Assembly: GCF_019977295.1 (NCBI RefSeq)
Contig: NZ_AP024651.1
Span: forward strand, 1,922,001-1,986,000
Source of the DNA: Arthrobacter sp. StoSoilB20
GTDB taxonomy: Bacteria > Actinomycetota > Actinomycetes > Actinomycetales > Micrococcaceae
Direction: 5' to 3'
Length of the DNA stretch: 64,000 nucleotides
Both the position numbers and the translations under genes were made by a program. Positions 18,901 through 25,629 of this stretch are shown here, piece after piece. The notes under the pieces were generated by a model that had not been told where the DNA came from, did no database searches, and saw only the letters and a list, made by a program, of their open reading frames with translations. The stretch's first letter is position 1, and every line of letters starts with the position of its first letter.

Positions 18901-18974
18901 AGTTCGAAGAGGACTACCTGCGGCTGAGCCGGCGGGCCAGGGGTGTGTTCGAGAAGGTGTTCTACGGCAATTAG
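15963..18974 (+). CDS. glnE: Bifunctional glutamine synthetase adenylyltransferase/deadenylylase
   Basis: 1003 residues. GlnE attaches AMP to and removes it from the active-site tyrosine of GlnA1 according to nitrogen status. Two nucleotidyltransferase domains each carry the catalytic motif: ARELNYISDVDVIYV (about 218-232) and GREIGYGSDADVIYVH (about 722-737). Each is followed by an ANLRPEGK/ADLRPEGK segment and by HVKLGRGGLSDVEW-type helices. Length is normal for actinobacterial GlnE. It forms an operon with glnA2 and its stop overlaps the convergent sulfatase stop by four bases (TTAG). Confidence 0.96.
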   Translation: MSLARRLISAGFSDLEKAERFLAAPELEGIDQESLFAGLSMSASPDTALQSLVRLLEKNPGLKKLAAADQDSSEPMYRLLGASEALGEFLMRRPEHLDVFDVRVSPEPLQASSEELRAMLLRSVKAEPGALRPVAGMTGMPAYAALRSAYRRGLTELAIKDLCAASPQDFMPSVGAELADLAGAAIEAALAVSRAEAAGQYAAAEIADVGLAVMGMGKCGARELNYISDVDVIYVIEAGELEDARASTIGTALASGISRAISSSAPEPGLWEVDANLRPEGKSGPLVRTLPSHLSYYARWAESWEFQALLKARTIAGDRELGQRYEKAVEPLVWASAGREGFVESVQAMRRRVTDYIPAAEEQRQIKLGRGGLRDVEFTVQLLQLVHGKSDESLRCKDTTSAIAALSAGGYIGRTDAAAFDNAYRYLRLLEHRIQLFQLRRTHLMPVTEDAQRFLAKAVLGPFSMERPHPDQLMATWQKTKKSVRELHERIFYRPLLNTAAKLSSEDAKLSPEAAQGRLAALGYSDPQGAMRHIEALTAGVSRRAALQRQLLPILLGWLADGVDPDAGLLAFRRVSEALGTTHWYLGLLRDSQAAAERLCQVLANSRLISDLLEVSPESVAWLGSDKELVPISFEAQWQEIQSKLSRHPDPESAMRLIRLIRRREILRTAIADSSGLLDQDAVGLALAETDRAAVLGALHVAEAVIASDGPLKTDVLVVAMGRQGGREIGYGSDADVIYVHRARPGFSEAEAQEQATAIVAKVSSFLTQPLKPAIMAERVLMVDADLRPEGKNGAMVRSLESYSEYYRRWSLIWEAQALLRARPMAGSDELAADFLKLIDPIRYPRELAEQDVREVRRIKARVESERLPRGADPARHVKLGRGGLSDVEWLVQLLQLQHAGKHVELRTTSTLEALEAAEKLDFISHDDAALLRDAWSFASRIRSANVIVTGRASDLLPSSRKDLEAAARWCGYAPGHAGQFEEDYLRLSRRARGVFEKVFYGN

Positions 18975-20458
18975 CCCATGGGCAGTGCGGCCTGGGCCTT
19001 TTCACGGGCATGCCGCAGCATGGCGACCACCGGCACGCCGGGAACCAGCGCGCCGTCGGCTACGTAACCCTCCTCCCGGTCCTGGAGTGTTTCCACCATC
19101 CGTCCGCGCCATAGTCGCAGTTGGTGGTGGTGTGCGGGGTCTTCGGCGAGGTTGAATCGTTCCTGGGGATCGGCGTCGAGGTTGAACAGTTCTTCTGTGC
19201 CCTTCCCGGAACCCCAGATGTACTTGTGATGGCCATCGGTCAGCCAATGCAGGTTCTGCCCCCAGTAGAGGTGTTCACCGTGCAGGACCTGCCGGACGGC
19301 CCCGGTATCCTGCCCACGCACCAGCGGGGCAAGGGACTTGCCGTCCACCGAGTCCGGGATGGGCAGCCCGGCCAGGTCCAGCAGCGTGGGCATGATGTCG
19401 CGCAGTTCCACCACGTGGTCCACCACGGCTCCGCGTGCAGCGTCCCTTGCTGCCGGGGCGTTGGCGATGATGAAGGGAATCCGTGCAGACCCCTCGTAGG
19501 GGACCGCTTTGCGGAACATCCGGTGGTCGCCCATCATTTCACCGTGGTCACTGGTGAAGGCGATCACCGTATTGCCATCCAGCCCGAAGTCCGCCAACGA
19601 CTCCCTGATCCGGTTGATCTGCAGGTCGATCTGCGCCATCAGCCCGTAGTAGCCTGCCCTGGCCCGGTGGACCACGTGGTCCGGCATGCGGCCATAGCTC
19701 GCTTGGTAGTCGCCATCCTTCCGGTGCTCGTCCCAGTGGTGTTCCCAGTTGCCCAGCACTGGTTCGTAGTCCGGTATGCCGAGGTACTGCTCAAACGCCC
19801 ACGACGGCGGATCGTACGGTGGGTGCGGACGGTGGAAGGAGAGGTAGAGGAAGAAGGGCTTCACCGGGTCACGGCGGTGCATCCACTCGATGGCCTGCGT
19901 TCCGATCCAATGCGTGGGGTGAAGGTTTTCGGCTTTATCCCACGGCCGGGCGACGATCGAGTTGCAGTTTACGCCGTGATCGAAATACTCGGCGTCCGGA
20001 CCGGCTCCTGGCTGCTTTCTAAGCCACGGCACGTAGTCGTCAAACATGGCGAAGTGCTGCCGATGTTCCCGCCGTGCGTGGTGAAGGTAGCCGTCATGGA
20101 GGATCACGTCATCGAAGCCGAGCCTGGAGCGTTCCGGCCATACATGCATCTTGCCGATCGCCTGTGTGTGGTAGCCGCCCTTTCTGAACTCGTCCTGTAC
20201 TGTCACCGGGTGGACTGCATGGAAGGGTACGCCGTCGTTGTACCCCACCCGGCCGTGCCGTTCCTGGGACTGGCCGGTAAACAGGGCCGCCCGGGCAGGA
20301 ACACAGGAAGGTGTAGCAGAGTAGCCTTTGGAGAACCGCACGCCGCTACGGGCGAGTTCGTCGAGATGGGGTGTTTCGACGTAGGGATGACCGTCAGAGG
20401 ACAGGCAGTCGCCCCTCCACTCATCCACACAGATCAGAATGACGTTCGGCCGGCCCAT
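18971..20458 (-). CDS. Sulfatase family hydrolase (cysteine type)
   Basis: 495 residues from ATG 20458, set by AAGGA seven bases upstream. This is an alkaline-phosphatase-superfamily sulfatase. Metal ligands appear in ILICVDEWRGD and FTSDHGEMMGDHRM. The maturation motif CVPAR (C52) would be converted to formylglycine; CxPxR is the oxygen-dependent FGE type. No FGE or other maturase is in the window. Other family signatures are IGKMHVWPER and FLYLSFHRPHPPYDPP, which resemble choline-sulfatase/arylsulfatase groups. There is no signal peptide, so it is probably cytoplasmic. Substrate unknown. It overlaps glnE by 4 bp and is divergent from the acetyltransferase. Confidence 0.9.
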   Translation of the reverse strand: MGRPNVILICVDEWRGDCLSSDGHPYVETPHLDELARSGVRFSKGYSATPSCVPARAALFTGQSQERHGRVGYNDGVPFHAVHPVTVQDEFRKGGYHTQAIGKMHVWPERSRLGFDDVILHDGYLHHARREHRQHFAMFDDYVPWLRKQPGAGPDAEYFDHGVNCNSIVARPWDKAENLHPTHWIGTQAIEWMHRRDPVKPFFLYLSFHRPHPPYDPPSWAFEQYLGIPDYEPVLGNWEHHWDEHRKDGDYQASYGRMPDHVVHRARAGYYGLMAQIDLQINRIRESLADFGLDGNTVIAFTSDHGEMMGDHRMFRKAVPYEGSARIPFIIANAPAARDAARGAVVDHVVELRDIMPTLLDLAGLPIPDSVDGKSLAPLVRGQDTGAVRQVLHGEHLYWGQNLHWLTDGHHKYIWGSGKGTEELFNLDADPQERFNLAEDPAHHHQLRLWRGRMVETLQDREEGYVADGALVPGVPVVAMLRHAREKAQAALPMG

Positions 20459-20517
20459 GGAAGGTTCCTTCGACGTAGGGAACTGATGTGACAACCCTAG
20501 TAGGAAGACCCCGCAAA

Positions 20518-21087
20518 ATGCTCGAATATGACTCAGGAGATCCGTTTTCGAGCGTGAGTGATCACATCGATGTCGGTGACGTTTGGCTGATCCCGCTCAA
20601 ACTCCTGGACGATGACGCACGGGCCATCCAACTCGGTTCCGTCGCCGGACTGGCCGTCGAGGAGCCGCAGCGGGCATTCGTCGGTGACCCTCTCCGGATG
20701 ATGCTGATAGCCCTGGAGGAAGAGTCCCGCATGCCGTATGTCATCGAGTCCGGGGGCATCGCTGTTGGCGCGCTGACCCTCCAATCCGGTGCCGCCCGGT
20801 TGGCAGGTTGGTCCGACGACGATTCTGTGTGGCTTCTCAGGGGCTTCCTGATTGACTCGCGAAGCCAAGGGCGAGGCTTGGGAACACGGGCCGCGCGCGC
20901 GGCTGTGGAGGAAGCTCGAAAGCTGACGGGACGGCTGGGAGGCGGCCAGGCCGGCGTCGTGCTTTCCGTTAACGAGCGCAATCCGGCTGGCCAGGCTGCT
21001 TACTCCAAGGCGGGCTTCGGTGATGTCGGCAGGTATGAGGGAGGCGGTTCCGGCCCGCAGCGCATCATGTACCGGGCTTTTACGTGA
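20518..21087 (+). CDS. GNAT family N-acetyltransferase
   Basis: 189 residues. The acetyl-CoA binding segment LLRGFLIDSRSQGRGLGTRAARAAVEEARKL carries the Q/RxxGxG/A motif (QGRGLG), and VNERNPAGQAAYSKAGFGDVG is the usual GNAT beta-5/beta-6 end. The N-terminal part (DVWLIPLKLLDDDARAIQL) is less typical. ATG 20518 has GGAAG nine bases upstream; GTG 20488, with AGGGA, is an in-frame alternative giving ten more residues. The substrate is unknown. It is divergent from the sulfatase and may be co-regulated with it. Confidence 0.85.
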   Translation: MLEYDSGDPFSSVSDHIDVGDVWLIPLKLLDDDARAIQLGSVAGLAVEEPQRAFVGDPLRMMLIALEEESRMPYVIESGGIAVGALTLQSGAARLAGWSDDDSVWLLRGFLIDSRSQGRGLGTRAARAAVEEARKLTGRLGGGQAGVVLSVNERNPAGQAAYSKAGFGDVGRYEGGGSGPQRIMYRAFT

Positions 21088-21094
21088 TTCGGGT

Positions 21095-21138
21095 GTCAAC
21101 TACGGTTGACGCTACGCAGGTCGTCAACTAACGTTGAC
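21095..21138 (+). promoter_or_regulatory. Paired operators overlapping promoter of small HTH gene
   Basis: Two inverted repeats GTCAAC-N4-GTTGAC lie at 21095-21110 and 21123-21138, centres 28 bases apart; the second extends to 8-bp arms (TCGTCAAC/GTTGACGA). The first contains the -35 TTGACG (21106-21111) and the second the -10 TAACGT (21129-21134), 17 bases apart. The predicted transcription start is 21141. The layout suggests tight repression, probably by the downstream HTH protein itself (inference). Confidence 0.75.
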
Positions 21139-21156
21139 GATATGGAGGTGGACCGG

Positions 21157-21357
21157 ATGAAGACACTGGTGGGATCGATGGATGGAATGGGCCCGGCTGA
21201 GGCACTGTATGCCGTGGCGGAACTTCAGAAGGAAGTGGGTCGGCGCGAGGCGTCCCTGGTTCGCGCGGCCAGGCAATCCGGGTTGTCGTGGGAGGCGATA
21301 GCCCTTTGCCTTGGCGTGAGCAAGCAGGCTGTGCATAAGAAGTACGGAAAACAATAG
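21157..21357 (+). CDS. Small HTH DNA-binding protein
   Basis: 66 residues from ATG 21157, chosen because GGAGGTGG is five bases upstream; ATG 21142 is an alternative leaderless start at the predicted +1. The C-terminal half SWEAIALCLGVSKQAVHKKYGK is a sigma-region-4-like helix-turn-helix (about 43-64), of the kind found in actinobacterial proteins that also carry a Clp N-terminal domain; here that domain is absent. The N-terminal part (ALYAVAELQKEVGRREASLVRAARQ) is a helical dimerisation candidate. Paired palindromes overlap its promoter, so it is likely autoregulated. Targets beyond its own promoter are unknown. Confidence 0.82.
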   Translation: MKTLVGSMDGMGPAEALYAVAELQKEVGRREASLVRAARQSGLSWEAIALCLGVSKQAVHKKYGKQ

Positions 21358-21416
21358 AGCGGGTCCGGAGCGAAGGGGGCTGGTCCGCACTGCCCGCTGT
21401 CCTTTAGGATGCTCCC

Positions 21417-21680
21417 GTGACAAGCATGGTGGATCCGGACGGTGCAGCTTTCTCCACCACGTGCTGTTTCCGCTGCGCGCAGGCGGGGCCGCACTGGTCA
21501 TCGCGTTACGGGCGGGCGGGTACCTTTGCCTGCCGGCGCTGCTTCGCCACCTTCTCTGACGACGGAGTGTGTGAGGCCTCCGCGGGAGCGGGAAATCCAG
21601 GGCGCGAGGGACTGCCGTTTCCGGCAAACCAAGTAGTCTCCGCGCCCGGCAAGGAAAAAACGAGTACACGCTACTCGTGA
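21417..21680 (+). CDS. Small putative zinc-ribbon protein
   Basis: 87 residues. It contains CFRC and, 18 residues on, CRRC (CCFRCAQAGPHW ... GTFACRRCF), a plausible four-cysteine zinc ribbon, followed by a Gly/Pro/Ser-rich tail. GTG 21417 has TAGGAT exactly six bases upstream (21405-21410) and no ribosome site, which is the same leaderless pattern seen at several neighbouring genes and supports the start. I recognise no named family. It lies between the HTH gene and a second cysteine-rich small ORF. Coding status is moderately supported only. Confidence 0.5.
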   Translation: MTSMVDPDGAAFSTTCCFRCAQAGPHWSSRYGRAGTFACRRCFATFSDDGVCEASAGAGNPGREGLPFPANQVVSAPGKEKTSTRYS

Positions 21681-21704
21681 CCCCACTGTTCCTGCAAAGG
21701 CAGC

Positions 21705-21848
21705 ATGGTGGCTATGACAACGTATGTGGTTGAACCAGCGGCCCTGCTCCATCGCTGCCAGTGCTGCGGCGAAGAAACCGACACGGTGTTCTGCGCCGAC
21801 TGTGCGGCACCGGAAGAATCCGGACAATCGCCAAGAACCCAGCACTGA
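21705..21848 (+). CDS. 47-residue zinc-ribbon protein
   Basis: A short ORF with AAAGG about six bases before ATG 21705 (ATG 21714 is an in-frame alternative). The product ALLHRCQCCGEETDTVFC followed by ADC gives CxxC near residue 18-21 and CxxC near 30-33, a compact treble-clef/zinc-ribbon pattern, and ends in EESGQSPRTQH. Small proteins of this kind are common in Arthrobacter-type genomes and usually unannotated. It starts 24 bases after the preceding cysteine-rich ORF. Function unknown; a nucleic-acid or protein-binding role is inference. Confidence 0.6.
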   Translation: MVAMTTYVVEPAALLHRCQCCGEETDTVFCADCAAPEESGQSPRTQH

Positions 21849-21969
21849 TCGCTTCCCTGTGCAGGCGCTCATGCTTCGGGTAGTGTCGCCGCTGTGCATC
21901 AAGCTGCGCAGACGCTAAGTATCCTTATAGACTTCTTCTGTCACTGTTCTCCAGGCAGAGGAAAAGTCC

Positions 21970-22320
21970 ATGGAATACAACGGAAGTTCGACAGAGAAGA
22001 CCTTAACAGCCGGGGAGTTGGACCGGCGCCACGTGGGTCAGTCCGTGAGCTTTCAGCCCAATGACTTCACTGTGGTCTTCGGAACCATCGCGGGCATTGC
22101 GCGAACTGAAGCGCTGGTCTACTTATCGCTCGCAGGAGTGGGTGGCGGCACCCACCTCAAGGACGAATACGACCTCACCATAGATCACAAGGTCTACCTT
22201 CAGCTTGATCCGCTCGGCAGCGCTGAGAAGGGTCTTTCGGAAGCGGCCGGGTTCGTGAAGGAGAAACTGGACGAAATCGCCAGGAATATCCGCGAACGCG
22301 ATCAGGATAAGACTGAGTAG
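21970..22320 (+). CDS. Hypothetical protein, 116 residues
   Basis: 116 residues, with AGAGGAAAA upstream of ATG 21970. The N-terminal two thirds read as a small beta-rich domain (VGQSVSFQPNDFTVVFGTIAGIARTEALVYLSLAGV), and the C-terminus is a charged amphipathic helix (AAGFVKEKLDEIARNIRERDQDKTE). No signal peptide or membrane segment. I do not recognise the family. It converges with glnA1 and shares a bidirectional terminator with it. Confidence 0.78.
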   Translation: MEYNGSSTEKTLTAGELDRRHVGQSVSFQPNDFTVVFGTIAGIARTEALVYLSLAGVGGGTHLKDEYDLTIDHKVYLQLDPLGSAEKGLSEAAGFVKEKLDEIARNIRERDQDKTE

Positions 22321-22340
22321 TCTGCGACTGCACCAAGAAA

Positions 22341-22376
22341 CGATCCCCGGTCCGTATGGGCCGGGGATCGCCTTTG
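22341..22376. terminator. Bidirectional terminator, hypothetical gene / glnA1
   Basis: Perfect 10-bp stem CGATCCCCGG/CCGGGGATCG with a 10-base loop, between two convergent stops at 22320 and 22396; a short T-rich stretch follows on the plus strand. Confidence 0.8.
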
Positions 22377-22395
22377 TTAATGCGTGTGGTGGAGC

Positions 22396-23820
22396 TTAGA
22401 CGCCGTAGTAGAGCTCGAACTCGTAGGGGTTCGGGCGCAGAGACAGCGGGCGGATCTCGTTCTCGTACTTGTAGTCGATCCAAGTATCGATGAGGTCCTG
22501 GGTGAAGACGCCACCGGCCTGGAGGAACTCGTTGTCCTCGCGAAGGGCCTCGAGGGCTTCTTCCAGGGAGCCCGGCGCCTTGGGGATGTCCTTGGCTTCC
22601 TCGGCGGGGAGCTCGTAGAGGTCCTTGTCGATCGGTGCCGGCGGCTCGATGCGGTTGCGGATACCGTCAATGCCGGCCATCAGCTGCGCGGCGAACGCCA
22701 GGTACGGGTTGGAGGAGGGGTCCGGAGCGCGGAACTCGATGCGCTTGGCCTTCGGGTTGGTGCCCGTGATGGGGATGCGGATGCCTGCGGAGCGGTTGCC
22801 CTGCGAGTAAACCATGTTTACGGGGGCTTCGAAGCCCTTGACCAAGCGGCGGTAGGAGTTGACCGTCGGGTTGGTGAATGCCAGGACCGCGGAGGAGTGC
22901 TTCAGCAAGCCGCCGATGTACCAGCGGGCCATGTCCGAGAGGCCTGCGTAGCCCTTTTCGTCATAGAACAGGGGATCGCCGTTGCTCCACAGCGACTGGT
23001 GGCAGTGCATGCCCGAGCCGTTGTCACCGAAGACAGGCTTCGGCATGAAGGTAACGGACTTGCCCCAAGCATCTGCTGTGTTCTTGATGATGTACTTGAA
23101 CTTCTGCAGATCATCAGCAGCCGCGGTCAGGGTGGTGAACTTGTAGTTGATCTCAGCCTGGCCGGCGGATCCAACCTCGTGGTGGGAGCGCTCAACTTCG
23201 AGGCCTGCCTTGTCCAGCTCGATGCACATGGCATCGCGGAGGTCGGCCTGCTTGTCAGTGGGGGAGACCGGGAAGTAACCGCCCTTGACCGGAGTCTTGT
23301 AACCGAGGTTGCCGCCCTCTTCCTTGCGGCCAGTGTTCCAGTGGGCTTCTTCAGAGTCGATCTTGTAGAAGCTGCCCTGCGGGGAGGACTCGTACTGGAT
23401 GTTGTCGAAGACGAAGAACTCGGCTTCGGGAGCGAAGAACGCGGTATCGGCGATGCCGGTGGATGCCAGGTACGCTTCAGCCTTCTCAGCTACGCCACGG
23501 GGATCGCGGTGGTAAGGATCACCGGTGCGGGGGTTCACGATGGAGAAGTTCAGCGCGAGTGTCTTCTCGATGCGGAAGGTGTCGATGAAAGCCGAGGTCA
23601 CATCCGGGATGAGCTGCATGTCGGATTCGGCGATGCCCTGGAAGCCGCGGATGGAAGATCCGTCGAAGAGCTGGCCGTGGACGAAGAAATCGAGGTCGAC
23701 GCTCTTGGCCGGCACATTGAAGTGCTGCTGGACACCAGGAAGGTCGGTGAAGCGGATATCGACGAATTTGACGTCTTCGTCTTTGATGAACTTGAGGACT
23801 TCGTCCGCAGTCTTGAACAT
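22396..23820 (-). CDS. glnA: Glutamine synthetase type I (GlnA1)
   Basis: 474 residues. It makes glutamine from glutamate, ammonia and ATP and is the main ammonium assimilation enzyme. Signatures are [56 protein letters not shown] and [17 protein letters not shown]. The adenylylation loop [10 protein letters not shown] is present, with Tyr402 as the site modified by GlnE, so this is the regulated GSI-beta form. AAGGAG is six bases before ATG 23820. A tandem GlnR site lies about 130 bases upstream. Its tail [11 protein letters not shown] is the usual GSI C-terminus. Confidence 0.98.
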   Translation of the reverse strand: MFKTADEVLKFIKDEDVKFVDIRFTDLPGVQQHFNVPAKSVDLDFFVHGQLFDGSSIRGFQGIAESDMQLIPDVTSAFIDTFRIEKTLALNFSIVNPRTGDPYHRDPRGVAEKAEAYLASTGIADTAFFAPEAEFFVFDNIQYESSPQGSFYKIDSEEAHWNTGRKEEGGNLGYKTPVKGGYFPVSPTDKQADLRDAMCIELDKAGLEVERSHHEVGSAGQAEINYKFTTLTAAADDLQKFKYIIKNTADAWGKSVTFMPKPVFGDNGSGMHCHQSLWSNGDPLFYDEKGYAGLSDMARWYIGGLLKHSSAVLAFTNPTVNSYRRLVKGFEAPVNMVYSQGNRSAGIRIPITGTNPKAKRIEFRAPDPSSNPYLAFAAQLMAGIDGIRNRIEPPAPIDKDLYELPAEEAKDIPKAPGSLEEALEALREDNEFLQAGGVFTQDLIDTWIDYKYENEIRPLSLRPNPYEFELYYGV

Positions 23821-23950
23821 CTATGCTCCTTATGCATATCAAGTAACAGGCCCGGAAGGCCGCGTGGTGCAGCCCATGCCAAAGCTCCGGAGACACAAAA
23901 CATCCCCTTGCAGTGGTGGCTGGCAACTCATACCACCATAGGGAGATGGG

Positions 23951-23988
23951 ATTTCCCGGGGGTGTCAGTATTGTTTCCGGCAGGTTAC
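23951..23988 (-). promoter_or_regulatory. Tandem GlnR binding site of glnA1
   Basis: Read on the minus strand the sequence is GTAAC-n6-GAAAC-n6-GACAC-n6-GAAAT, an a-site/b-site pair matching the actinobacterial GlnR consensus gTnAC-n6-GaAAC twice with exact six-base spacing. It lies about 131 bases upstream of glnA1 and predicts nitrogen control. The rest of the 324-base gap to the RDD gene (23821-24144) shows no gene. Confidence 0.9.
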
Positions 23989-24144
23989 AGAATCATCTGT
24001 TGTGTAAACGGTAGTCGGCTTCACCGTCTCTGGTCCAAGCGGGTCCGGTGGGCGAACACTGCAGCCGCCTGAACACCGCCGCCGGTCCCTTGCTGAAGCC
24101 GCTGTGAGTCGGACAGCAGGCATGCCAGCAGTTAGGCTTGAGGG

Positions 24145-24582
24145 GTGGTTGATCGAAAAGACATAGGCTCCTGGCTCAGTGGTCCGGACACTTCAGGAAT
24201 CTCAAAATACCCCGGCGAGAGGCTTGGGCTGCCCGAATCGGGCCCAGGCTCCACCGCCCGCGCCGGTCGCCGCATCCTGGCCATCATGGTGGATTGGACC
24301 ATCGCGTTGGTCATCAGCAATTTTGCCTTTGGGGGAAACCAATGGGCAACGCTGGCAGTTTTTGCTGCCGAGCAGATTCTTTTGATTGGCACCTTGGGCT
24401 ACAGCATCGGGCACCGGATCGTTGGGATCCATGTGGTCCGCCTGGGAGGTGGCCCGGCAGGCCCCGTGGCCGCGCTGGTCCGGACAATTCTTTTGTGCTT
24501 GGTCATACCGGCAGTTGTCTTTGATCCCGACCAGCGTGGCCTCCACGACAAAGCCATGAACACGATCCTTATCCGGATGTAG
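24145..24582 (+). CDS. RDD family membrane protein
   Basis: 145 residues. The RDD domain begins with ARAGRRILAIMVDWTIALVI (R and the D of the family name in TM1), and three hydrophobic segments are visible (about 44-62, 66-88, 108-124). The C-terminal DPDQRGLHDKAMNTILIR is a strong RDD hallmark. RDD proteins are small membrane proteins, some linked to ion exchange. GTG 24145 has TAGGCT six bases upstream and no ribosome site, so it is probably leaderless. The gene sits between glnA1 and DUF4191 as in mycobacteria, where an RDD gene holds the same place. Confidence 0.9.
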   Translation: MVDRKDIGSWLSGPDTSGISKYPGERLGLPESGPGSTARAGRRILAIMVDWTIALVISNFAFGGNQWATLAVFAAEQILLIGTLGYSIGHRIVGIHVVRLGGGPAGPVAALVRTILLCLVIPAVVFDPDQRGLHDKAMNTILIRM

Positions 24583-24603
24583 GGTTTCCTCCCTGAACAA
24601 AGC

Positions 24604-24650
24604 CAACAAAAAACCGCTGCGCCCGGATCGGGAGCGGCGGTTTTTTGTTG
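24604..24650. terminator. Bidirectional terminator RDD gene / DUF4191 gene
   Basis: 14-bp perfect stem CAACAAAAAACCGC/GCGGTTTTTTGTTG. It provides a T-run in both directions and lies between convergent stops at 24582 and 24679. Confidence 0.92.
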
Positions 24651-24678
24651 GGCAGTATTTTTGTTGCCAGGAAGAATG

Positions 24679-25440
24679 TCAGCGTCCGCGTGCGGCCTTG
24701 CGGTCAGGGCGGGCCTTGTAGGGGTCGATGCCCTTGGGAATCGGCAGGCGGTTTCCCAGCGAGTTGATGCGCTTGCTCACGGCATTGACCTCAATTTTGG
24801 TGAGCTCGTTCTTGAGCTTGCCCATGGTCTTCGCCAGCTTGTTCAGCGGCACCTGGCCTTCTCCGCGCCCGGATTCCAGAACGTGGATGGTGACGTTCGG
24901 GAGGATGCGGGCGAGGCGCTTGCGCTCTGCATCCACGAGGGGCTTGACGCGGTGGGTGGGTCCCTCGCTGACAAGTACTACACCGGGGCGGCCTATCGCC
25001 ATGAAGACGGCGTCCTGTGTGCGGGGGTTGACAGCTACGGGCTGGTCCTGGGTGACCCAACCGCGGCGAAGGGTTCCCAGGGCTGCGCCGGAGGCGCCGG
25101 GCTGGTTCTCGATCTGCGCGAAGGCGGCTTTCTCGGCCCTTCGGGAAAGGATGAAGACCGCCGCCAAAAGACCCAGTGGAATACCAATGATCAGGCCGGT
25201 GACCCAGTTCTCCAGGAGGAAGCCGACCAGGAATGCGACCGCCACCACAGCAAGGAATGCCAGCACCATGATCCATACAACCTGGGGATCATTCCGCCGG
25301 GTCATTTTGAAGACTTCAGCGATCTGCTTCAGTTGGCTGGGCTTCTTTGCCTTGGCTTCCTTGGGCTTGCGCTGGAACAGCCCACGCTTGGGGGCGTCGG
25401 CCGAGGGGGTCGATTTGCTGGAATCAGGGGAGTTCGCCAT
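24679..25440 (-). CDS. DUF4191 domain-containing membrane protein
   Basis: 253 residues. A basic, Lys/Ala-rich N-terminus (about 1-45) precedes two adjacent transmembrane segments (WIMVLAFLAVVAVAFLVGFLLE and VTGLIIGIPLGLLAAVFIL, about 56-98). A soluble C-terminal domain carries GPTHRVKPLVDAERKRLARILP and PKGIDPYKARPDR. This matches DUF4191, an actinobacterial family of unknown function normally immediately downstream of lipA. Here a three-gene divergent insertion separates it from lipA. TAGAAT and AAGG lie just upstream of ATG 25440. Confidence 0.9.
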   Translation of the reverse strand: MANSPDSSKSTPSADAPKRGLFQRKPKEAKAKKPSQLKQIAEVFKMTRRNDPQVVWIMVLAFLAVVAVAFLVGFLLENWVTGLIIGIPLGLLAAVFILSRRAEKAAFAQIENQPGASGAALGTLRRGWVTQDQPVAVNPRTQDAVFMAIGRPGVVLVSEGPTHRVKPLVDAERKRLARILPNVTIHVLESGRGEGQVPLNKLAKTMGKLKNELTKIEVNAVSKRINSLGNRLPIPKGIDPYKARPDRKAARGR

Positions 25441-25629
25441 AGTGCCTTAATTCTACGTGATCCATGCCCGGACACCGGACGCCTTGGGGAACTGCGCCGG
25501 AGCGCCATCGATTCATTTTTGATTTCTTCGTCATGATCCAGCCCGCCATGTCACTTCGTTTAAGTGACTCCCAAGCGCCGGAGTGACTCGATACTGCGCA
25601 TTTCCCCGTTCGATCCCCATAGGAACCAC

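Noticed and set aside
19121..20491. 456-codon plus-strand frame opposite the sulfatase
   Set aside because: Sulfatase motifs are all on the minus strand; the plus frame shows none.
22384..24072. 562-codon plus-strand frame opposite glnA1 and over its upstream region
   Set aside because: Lies antisense to glnA1, contains the GlnR site, and has a composition with long Val/Leu/Gly runs but no domain.
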